A stretch of DNA of 64,000 nt from RGIG4097 sp045613765 (GTDB lineage: Bacteria > Bacillota > Clostridia > Christensenellales > CAG-917), in contig JAZLBO010000018.1 of NCBI GenBank assembly GCA_045613765.1, forward strand, positions 1-64,000, given 5' to 3'. A program made the position numbers and the translations under genes. Each line of letters starts with the position of its first letter. Position 1 is the first letter of the stretch. The notes under the pieces were generated by a model. It was given only the letters and a program-made list of their open reading frames with translations, was not told where the DNA came from and did not search any database. Below are positions 35,401-41,427 of this stretch, one piece after another.

Positions 35401-36236
35401 CTGCCAACTCTGCCGAGTTCGTATTTCTTTGCGTCGAAGAAAAGGTTGTTGATGAGGATGTTTGCACCTTCTGTGGTGGGAACTTCACCCGGACGCATAC
35501 GCTTGAACAAGTCTTGCTTGCCCATGTCAACGCTCTTTGATGTGGGAGCATCTTTGTTGCAAGTGATTGCAATCATTTCATCTCCACCAAAGAGATCAAT
35601 GAGTTCTTCGTCTGTGCCGTAGCCGAGAGCACGCAACAATGTTGTTGTGGTGATCTTACGGTTGCGATCAACGTGTACCCATGAAATGTCGTTGGAATCT
35701 TGTTCAAATTCAAGCCATGCTCCACGGTTGGGGATAACGGTGGTTGCAAAACGGGGGATACCGTTTTTGTCTGCTTCCTGTGCGTTATAGACACCGGGGC
35801 TTCTTACAAGTTGGCTGACGATAACACGTTCTGCACCGTTGATGACAAATGAACCTGCTTCGGTCATGAGAGGGAAATCGCCCATGAACACTTCTTGTTC
35901 CACTACTTCGCCTGTTTCGTTGTTTGTCAATCTCGCCTTGACACGAAGGGGAACTGCGTAGGTTGTGTCACGATCCTTACATTCTTTGACAGAATACTTG
36001 GGATTGCCAACCAAACTGTGTGACAGAAATTCCAGTTTCAATCTGCCGGAGAAATCGTTGATGGGTGAGTATTCCTTCAACACATCTGCGATACCTGCGT
36101 CAATGAAGTTTGCATAGGAACTTCTTTGCAACTCGATAAGGTACGGAATGGGAAGAATCTTTTCATCGGGAATACGTGAAAAAGAGTTTCTTTCTGTCGT
36201 GCCGTACATTACTTTGTGAATTCTTTGTTGTGACAT
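32415..36236 (-). CDS. rpoB: RNA polymerase beta subunit
   Basis: A 1273-residue subunit. The rifampicin pocket region ([20 protein letters not shown] then [10 protein letters not shown]) is wild type, and [20 protein letters not shown] is canonical. The acidic C-terminal tail (about the last 60 residues, rich in Asp and Glu) extends past the conserved core. It heads the rpoB-rpoC-metK unit with its own promoter; rplJ-rplL, normally just upstream, are elsewhere. Confidence 0.98.
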   Translation of the reverse strand: [1273 protein letters not shown]

Positions 36237-36269
36237 GCTTCACTCCTTGAATAAAAATTACCATTTTCG

Positions 36270-36318
36270 ATTCCAAAAAATTTTTTTCTAATTTTGATTT
36301 TTTTGGAAAGGTGTTTGT
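36270..36318 (-). other. AT-rich inverted repeat in the rpoB leader
   Basis: TTCCAAAAAA (36271-36280) and TTTTTTGGAA (about 36309-36318) can pair in the roughly 180-nt leader between the promoter and rpoB. No U-tract follows, so this is not a normal terminator. Function unknown. Confidence 0.4.
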
Positions 36319-36422
36319 GTTTTTTGTGCGTTTGTGCTATATTGATTGTGTTATTTATATCCCCCTACCCCCAAAATCAAGGTTGCAAAGGGTATAAAAC
36401 TCAATAATTGGCACATTTTACT

Positions 36423-36451
36423 ATTTTAGCAGTAATTTTCAAGGTTGTCAA
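36423..36451 (-). promoter_or_regulatory. Sigma-A promoter of rpoB-rpoC-metK
   Basis: TTGACA (36451-36446), 17 bp, TAAAAT (36428-36423) on the minus strand. The leader is about 180 nt. Confidence 0.85.
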
Positions 36452-36583
36452 GTGGGCATAGATAATATTTTATCTATTTTTTAGCACTTTTTTTGCCTTA
36501 TTTTTGGCGTAAAAATTGTGTCAAAATCCGCCAAAAAACAGCCAAAATTTGCCAAAAATTTCACAAAAAAGGACAAGATTTTT

Positions 36584-36826
36584 ATGCGTATCGACAAGTT
36601 TTTGAAAGTATCAAGAGTGATAAAAAGACGTTCCGTGGCAGCAGATGCCTGTGACGGTGGACGTATTGAAATAAACGGAAAAGTTGCAAAACCGTCAAAA
36701 GACGTCAAAATCGGCGATATTGTGCAAGTGTCATTTGGCAACAATACACTGAGATTTGAAGTCCTTGACATCAACGAAAAACAGACCAAACAATCTGCAG
36801 AAAACATGTATAGAGTGCTGGAATAA
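36584..36826 (+). CDS. rqcP: S4-domain protein RqcP (YabO)
   Basis: An 80-residue S4 RNA-binding protein beginning MRIDKFLKVSRVIKRRSVA, almost the textbook RqcP start, followed by GRIEINGKVAKPSKDVKIGD. In Bacillus, RqcP works with RqcH on stalled 50S subunits to extend C-terminal alanine tails. The ATG at 36584 follows AAAGGAC; the frame is open 66 nt further upstream but that part is low-complexity Lys. It is divergent from rpoB and may share a transcript with the lipoprotein gene 35 nt downstream. Confidence 0.9.
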   Translation: MRIDKFLKVSRVIKRRSVAADACDGGRIEINGKVAKPSKDVKIGDIVQVSFGNNTLRFEVLDINEKQTKQSAENMYRVLE

Positions 36827-36861
36827 GACACAAAATCCAAAACACACAAGGGCTTTATCTT

Positions 36862-38133
36862 ATGAAAAAAACTATTTTTTTGCTCGTTCTTATCCTTATA
36901 ATATCTGCTTCGCTTATGGCAGTATTTTTCGGTTGCGCCCCGCAATGCGTTGACCCCACCGACCCCACAACCTCATCTCTCGCATTTTCTATCAACAGCA
37001 CGGCGGCAAAAAAACTGAGCATTGTCTGCAATGATCAATCTCTTGATGCCATCACGCAAATCGTCAAAGATGCCATATACGACAATTGTGGATATGCCGT
37101 TCCCGTTGTCACAGACGAAGAAATCAAATCCGTAGAAAAAGCCATTTACATAGGCGATTCTGCACATATAGACGTTGATTCCGTTGACAAGGCACTCTTG
37201 CCAGTCGCCGACAAGGAATTTAGTTTTATAGTATTAGATGACGCATTTTGGCTTAAAGCCAACACCTCTGTTGGATATTATAACGGGGCATCTATGTTTG
37301 CTCGCCGTTTGTCACAATCAAGCGACAAAGGCATTGGTATCTTGTCCAAAAAGCATACCGGCAACGATATATTGACTGCTATGAGTTTCAATCTTATGGC
37401 AGGTGTTCAAGCCGGAGATGAAAGAGTTGACCACGTTGTAGATACCATTTTGAAGTATAAACCCTCTGTCATTGGCGTACAAGAAGCCACCGATGTTTGG
37501 ATGGATATGCTTCGCCAAAAGTTGGGGGATATATATGGCATCGTTGGAGTTGGAAGAAATGCAAATTGCAAAGACGAGCATAGCGCAATCCTTTATCTTG
37601 CAGAAGACTTTGATTTGATCACAAGTGGAACAAAATGGCTCTCAAAAACTCCCGATGTTCCAGGCTCCAAACTGCCTGAATCACACTATACTCGCATTAT
37701 GACCTATGCCCTACTCTCTCGCAAGAGTGATGAAAAGCAATTCTTGCACGTCAACACGCATCTTGACTACGGCACAACCACCACTGAGGAACAAACCAAA
37801 GTTGCACAAGTGCAGACAATGTTTGACATAATAAACTCATTGCCCAATGCCCCCACAATCATCACGGGAGATTTCAACGCAACGGTTGGCACGCCTGCCT
37901 ATGACAAGATGGTTAATGCAAACTATATTGACTCTGCAGAACATATCCCATCAAGACTCCGTATGCCCACATATCACGGCTTGAGAGGCACAACGGGTGC
38001 ACCAAGACACATTGACTACATATTCACAACAAAAGACTTTTCCAGTGCATACTATCGTATCTGCACTGAGGGTGTAAATGGCAAGGACGTGTCAGATCAC
38101 TTCCCAATCTTTGCAGTGCTAAACATTGACTAA
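36862..38133 (+). CDS. Lipoprotein of the endonuclease/exonuclease/phosphatase family
   Basis: A 423-residue secreted lipoprotein. The signal peptide ends in FFGC (Cys25). Residues about 45-155 form a separate N-terminal domain of unknown type (MARRL-type ending near 150). The C-terminal EEP domain has the full catalytic set: GVQEATD, NTHLDYG, ITGDFNAT, RHIDYIF and SDHFPIFAV. Such enzymes are metal-dependent phosphodiesterases acting on nucleic acids, sphingolipids or inositol phosphates; the substrate here is unknown. It sits outside the cell membrane, so it may scavenge phosphate or nucleotides. AAGGG lies about 10 nt before the ATG. Confidence 0.85.
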   Translation: MKKTIFLLVLILIISASLMAVFFGCAPQCVDPTDPTTSSLAFSINSTAAKKLSIVCNDQSLDAITQIVKDAIYDNCGYAVPVVTDEEIKSVEKAIYIGDSAHIDVDSVDKALLPVADKEFSFIVLDDAFWLKANTSVGYYNGASMFARRLSQSSDKGIGILSKKHTGNDILTAMSFNLMAGVQAGDERVDHVVDTILKYKPSVIGVQEATDVWMDMLRQKLGDIYGIVGVGRNANCKDEHSAILYLAEDFDLITSGTKWLSKTPDVPGSKLPESHYTRIMTYALLSRKSDEKQFLHVNTHLDYGTTTTEEQTKVAQVQTMFDIINSLPNAPTIITGDFNATVGTPAYDKMVNANYIDSAEHIPSRLRMPTYHGLRGTTGAPRHIDYIFTTKDFSSAYYRICTEGVNGKDVSDHFPIFAVLNID

Positions 38134-38160
38134 ATACTTGCACAATTTCTCAATACAAAG

Positions 38161-38190
38161 AAAAAAACCGTCATTGCAAGACGGTTTTTT
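38161..38190. terminator. Bidirectional intrinsic terminator
   Basis: AAAAAAACCGTC (38161-38172), loop ATTGCAA, GACGGTTTTTT (38180-38190). It serves the convergent EEP lipoprotein and zinc-ribbon genes. Confidence 0.85.
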
Positions 38191-38205
38191 TATTATTTTT
38201 TTGTT

Positions 38206-38658
38206 CTATTCTTTATAAAATGGGTTTTTGTATTTTGCTCCACATTCAGCACAAATCAATGTAGCACCACTGTCTTCTCTTTCAATTTCTGCACCACATT
38301 TGGGACAAGGCACTGTGTTTGATTCAAGTTTGATTACATTTCTGTTTTTGATTTCAGTTGCAAGATCATTGCTCTTTTTTGCAAGAGCACCGACAATGAG
38401 TCCTGCGATTGCCATATTGGTTATGTGTTTCATCAACATCATAGCAAACTGTATTTGATATGGACGTGTTACTTCATTGAATTCAATATAATCGACATAT
38501 TTGCCACTTTCTCTCAATTCTTCCATAGCATCGGCAATATTGATGGTGCAACAGACAAACAACACAATTGTCAATGCAAGCACGATACAAGCAACAACAA
38601 CTTTTGCATTGCTTTTTGCCAACTGGCTTTTTTGTTCTTTCAAGTTAATCTTTTCCAT
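38206..38658 (-). CDS. Zinc-ribbon membrane protein controlled by an XRE regulator
   Basis: A 150-residue protein with two transmembrane segments (about 19-42 and 77-95) and a C-terminal zinc ribbon (CPKCGAE and CAECGAKYKNP). I do not recognise a named family. GAGGTGAG precedes the ATG. Its promoter has a perfect TTGACA and TATAAT with an 18-bp spacer, and that spacer is exactly one of two copies of an inverted repeat, so it is very likely repressed by the divergent XRE-family protein encoded next to it. What it senses or does is unknown. Confidence 0.75.
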   Translation of the reverse strand: MEKINLKEQKSQLAKSNAKVVVACIVLALTIVLFVCCTINIADAMEELRESGKYVDYIEFNEVTRPYQIQFAMMLMKHITNMAIAGLIVGALAKKSNDLATEIKNRNVIKLESNTVPCPKCGAEIEREDSGATLICAECGAKYKNPFYKE

Positions 38659-38688
38659 AACTCACCTCAAATTTTATTTGATGCCAAA

Positions 38689-38718
38689 ATTATAAATCGC
38701 ACAATGTACGATTGTCAA
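38689..38718 (-). promoter_or_regulatory. Consensus promoter of the zinc-ribbon gene
   Basis: TTGACA (38718-38713), 18 bp, TATAAT (38694-38689) on the minus strand. Operator 1 fills the spacer, a position where bound protein would block RNA polymerase. Confidence 0.85.
38695..38713. promoter_or_regulatory. Operator 1, AATCG-N9-CGATT
   Basis: A 19-bp imperfect inverted repeat with half-sites AATCG and CGATT. The same arrangement recurs 30 bp away. It lies between the -35 and -10 boxes of the zinc-ribbon gene promoter. Confidence 0.7.
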
Positions 38719-38724
38719 GATAAA

Positions 38725-38743
38725 AATCGTATTATGGGCGATT
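38725..38743. promoter_or_regulatory. Operator 2, AATCG-N9-CGATT
   Basis: The second copy of the same 19-bp inverted repeat. It starts 30 bp (about three helical turns) from operator 1 and lies directly before the XRE gene start, so it could mediate autoregulation and cooperative binding. Confidence 0.7.
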
Positions 38744-38751
38744 ATATATGT

Positions 38752-38979
38752 ATGGATATGAAAGATTTAAATTTGCAAAACATACAAAAAAGATTGCGCA
38801 CTGCCATCAAAGAAAGTGGAATTCCCCAAAAGGAAATAGCGCTGCGTATTGGCGTGTCTGCCCAAACGGTGTCTAAGTATATGAAGACGGACGTTTTCCC
38901 TGCTCTTGACACCCTTGCAAAGTTGTGTGCAGTCATTGACGTAAGTGCCGACCATATTCTTGGTATTGAAGAAAAATAA
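38752..38979 (+). CDS. XRE-family HTH transcriptional regulator
   Basis: About 75 residues, essentially a single Cro/C1-type helix-turn-helix domain: LRTAIKESGIPQKEIALRIG then VSAQTVSKYMKTDVFPALDT and LAKLCAVIDVSADHILGIEE. The start is uncertain between ATGs at 38734, 38752 and 38758; none has a good ribosome-binding site, and 38734 would lie inside operator 2. It is divergent from the zinc-ribbon gene, with two matching operators between them. It is probably a repressor of that gene and of itself. A terminator follows. Confidence 0.85.
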   Translation: MDMKDLNLQNIQKRLRTAIKESGIPQKEIALRIGVSAQTVSKYMKTDVFPALDTLAKLCAVIDVSADHILGIEEK

Positions 38980-38983
38980 TATT

Positions 38984-39009
38984 GCAGACCTTGTTGGTCT
39001 GCTTTTATT
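38984..39009 (+). terminator. Intrinsic terminator after the XRE gene
   Basis: GCAGACC (38984-38990), loop TTGTT, GGTCTGC (38996-39002), then TTTTATTTT. Confidence 0.8.
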
Positions 39010-39019
39010 TTATATAATC

Positions 39020-39470
39020 CACAATGCACTGCAAAGTGCAATTCATGGAACGAAGTGAGTGCGAACATATCAATTTAGGATTCCCCCTTCCTCATGTGTT
39101 TCCCCCCATTTGCCTACGGCAAAGCCCTACGGGCAGGGGCACTCGACGCGATTGACTTCGTAGCAATCGCTATTCCGTCACTTTGTTCCTTACGGCACGC
39201 GCACATTAAGGATATTCCTCCCATTATGCCACTTGCCACTTGGGTGGGAAAAACAGGATTCCCAAGTGGCTGGCGTACTCTCGTCTGGTGCTTGGCACTC
39301 GCTATGTAGGAGTGTGTGGCGACGCGATTATAAATCGCTATTCCGTCGCACACTCCTTACCCGTTCCGTCTTCGAATAAGTGAGTGCTTGTATAAGTACC
39401 CACGCTCATGCCGTAAAGAGTTATCACTTATACCATACAGTAGGGGCGATTCGTGAATCGCCCGCTAAAA
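39020..39470. repeat. Mosaic intergenic repeat, copy C (longest)
   Basis: No gene lies in 39010-39533. It opens with a CATTGTGGA/CAATGCACTGCAAAGTGCA hairpin and AATTCATGGA (39019-39055), then carries the blocks of copy A (39065-39307), the TTCCGTCGCACACTCCTTAC block found in copy B, and GAATAAGTGAGTGCTTG. Several internal hairpins have the form GCGATT...AATCGC (about 39149-39171 and 39325-39340), and the region ends with GGGCGATTCGTGAATCGCCC (about 39446-39465). It combines the parts that are separate in A and B. Confidence 0.8.
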
Positions 39471-39533
39471 TACAACCAAATTCATTCAAACTTATTGCAA
39501 TCAAAATTGACAAAATCCTTGTTTTACAATGCA

Positions 39534-39560
39534 AAAAGCAGACCTTAAAGGTCTGCTTTT
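39534..39560. terminator. Intrinsic terminator after the 39582 gene
   Basis: AAAAGCAGACC (39534-39544), loop TTAAA, GGTCTGCTTTT (39550-39560). The minus-strand T-run ends the membrane-protein gene. The stem sequence is the same as that of the terminator at 38984. Confidence 0.8.
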
Positions 39561-39581
39561 GTTGTTTGGTGTTGTTTATGC

Positions 39582-39911
39582 TTATTCTTCGGTTTGAGCA
39601 GTTTGCTCAATTTCTTCTGTTTGGGTGGGTTGTTCTACTTCTGCCTGCACTGCACTATTCAACTTGGCTTGCTTGTTGATTTTGGCGAGTTTGACGGAGC
39701 ACAAAATCAAGAAAGTCAGTGCCGTGATTGACACTATGATTGCTGCCAAAAGCATTGCCAAAAGTTTGCCAGCATCTCCGTTGAAACCTTCTTCATTTAA
39801 TCCTACTGCCAATGCCAGTGCCACTGTAAACAAAAACGTGCCGTATCCACTGACGGGAAGCACCAATGCAGAAATTACTATGCCAACTATATGTTTTACT
39901 TTTCCTTTCAT
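39582..39911 (-). CDS. Small hypothetical membrane protein
   Basis: A 109-residue protein with two clear transmembrane segments (about 8-37 and 49-75) and a C-terminal cytoplasmic tail in which the pattern EQ-TQTEE or EQTAQTEE repeats (about 93-109). AGGAGGATATTTCT precedes the ATG. It is monocistronic with its own terminator. I do not recognise the family and no function is suggested. Confidence 0.65.
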   Translation of the reverse strand: MKGKVKHIVGIVISALVLPVSGYGTFLFTVALALAVGLNEEGFNGDAGKLLAMLLAAIIVSITALTFLILCSVKLAKINKQAKLNSAVQAEVEQPTQTEEIEQTAQTEE

Positions 39912-40004
39912 AGAAATATCCTCCTATGTTGCTACTGAAAATATATCACACTTTCTCTTTTCCGTCAATACGACAAAATTTTCCACCATAACAAATTTTG
40001 CATC

Positions 40005-40033
40005 TTGACCTTATGGCACTTTCAGTGTACTCT
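40005..40033 (+). promoter_or_regulatory. Sigma-A promoter of ispDF
   Basis: TTGACC (40005-40010), 17 bp, TACTCT (40028-40033). The leader is only about 15 nt and is mostly ribosome-binding site. Confidence 0.65.
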
Positions 40034-40053
40034 ATATATAGTATGAGGTGATT

Positions 40054-41181
40054 ATGAAATCAATCAATGTCATCATCCCTGCTGCCGGCACAAGCCAAAG
40101 GTACGGAGATGAAAAAAACAAACTCTTTGAAAAGTGTGGCAAAGGTTGCGTGTTGACCGAAGCCATAACCCCTTTCCTATCCTTCCAAGAAGTGAGCAAA
40201 GTCATTGTATCCATCAACTCTTCCTTCTTTGACGAAGTTATGGCGTGGATGAGCATCACTCATCTTGATGAAGATGATAGGATCACTTTGGCAATCGGTG
40301 GAGAAACAAGGACAGAAACCGTCAAAGGTGCTTTGCGCTCTTTGACTGATGATTGCACTCATGTACTTATCCACGATGGCGCAAGACCTTTTGTGTCTGC
40401 AGACCTTATTGGCAGAGTTATATCTGCCCTTGACACCCACAAAGGTGCAGTGGCACTTCTTCCCCTTGTTGACAACGTGGCAGGGGTAACAAATGGCGTT
40501 CAACCCCTTGACAGAAATGACTATCGTCTTGTGCAAACACCTGCAGGCTTTGAAAAGGAACTTTTTGAAAAGGCATATTCATCAACAACCACATCTTCCC
40601 TTGATGACTTGACCACTATCCGTGAAGTCTTTGATGGGGAAATCGCTCACGTTGAAGGGGAAAGAAAAAATAGAAAGATAACCCACAAAGGCGACCTATC
40701 ACAAAACAGAGTTGGTTGTGGATATGATATTCATCACACGGTAAAAGGGGACGGCATCACTCTCTGTGGCGTCAAGATCCCTTGCAAATTCTCTCTCGTT
40801 GCTCATAGTGACGGAGATGTACCCATCCACGCAATTATGGATGCAATCCTTTCTGCCATTGGCGAAAAGGATATTGGACACCACTTCCCCGTGGATGATC
40901 CCAAATACGATAATGCCGACAGTCTTGAACTCCTTGACACCGTTGTTGCAATGTGCCACAAAAAAGGTTATCAGGTGTGCAACGTGTCAGTGACAATCAT
41001 TGCAGAAAGACCAAAACTTGCACCATACATTAATGAAATGCGCGCTCGCACGTGTGTGCGCTTGGGCGTGCCAGAAGATTGTGTGGGCATCTCTGCCACC
41101 ACCAACGAACAGGTTGGAGAAATCGGCAAAGGAAAAGGAATAGGAGCATACGCCACCGTCTTGCTCGTGCCAATGGAATAG
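40054..41181 (+). CDS. ispDF: Bifunctional IspD-IspF enzyme of the MEP isoprenoid pathway
   Basis: A 375-residue fusion. The N-terminal IspD (about 1-217) transfers CMP from CTP to methylerythritol phosphate, with IIPAAGTSQRYGDEKNKLF, GGETRTETVKGAL, HDGARPFV and NRKITHKGDL. The C-terminal IspF (about 220-375) cyclises the product, with the metal-binding YDIHHT, AHSDGDVPIHAIMDAI and KGKGIGAYATV. The intervening IspE is not in the window. GAGGTGATT directly precedes the ATG at 40054; an ATG at 40048 lies inside that site. It is a single-gene unit. Confidence 0.95.
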   Translation: MKSINVIIPAAGTSQRYGDEKNKLFEKCGKGCVLTEAITPFLSFQEVSKVIVSINSSFFDEVMAWMSITHLDEDDRITLAIGGETRTETVKGALRSLTDDCTHVLIHDGARPFVSADLIGRVISALDTHKGAVALLPLVDNVAGVTNGVQPLDRNDYRLVQTPAGFEKELFEKAYSSTTTSSLDDLTTIREVFDGEIAHVEGERKNRKITHKGDLSQNRVGCGYDIHHTVKGDGITLCGVKIPCKFSLVAHSDGDVPIHAIMDAILSAIGEKDIGHHFPVDDPKYDNADSLELLDTVVAMCHKKGYQVCNVSVTIIAERPKLAPYINEMRARTCVRLGVPEDCVGISATTNEQVGEIGKGKGIGAYATVLLVPME

Positions 41182-41250
41182 ACGGAAAGACGCAAAAATC
41201 ATATACAACAAACCACACAAAACATATTCATCAAATTACACGAATATCAA

Positions 41251-41282
41251 AAAACAACCACCCAAATGGTTGTTTTTTTATT
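41251..41282 (+). terminator. Intrinsic terminator after ispDF
   Basis: AAAACAACCA (41251-41260), loop CCCAAA, TGGTTGTTTT (41267-41276), then a T-run. Confidence 0.85.
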
Positions 41283-41381
41283 TACGTAAATGCCCTATCT
41301 TTCCACAAAACCCACACTTTATGCGCTTTATTTTACACCATAAACATATTTTTGTGTGACTTAAATACAGTTTTTGCAAAT

Positions 41382-41411
41382 AAAAAAGGCACTCGTTGAG
41401 AGTGCCTTTTT
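41382..41411 (-). terminator. Intrinsic terminator after the Cys-tailed membrane protein
   Basis: GGCACTC (41388-41394), loop GTTGA, GAGTGCC (41400-41406), flanked by A6 on the left, which gives the T-run on the minus strand. Confidence 0.85.
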
Positions 41412-41427
41412 GTGTGTTTATTTGCTT

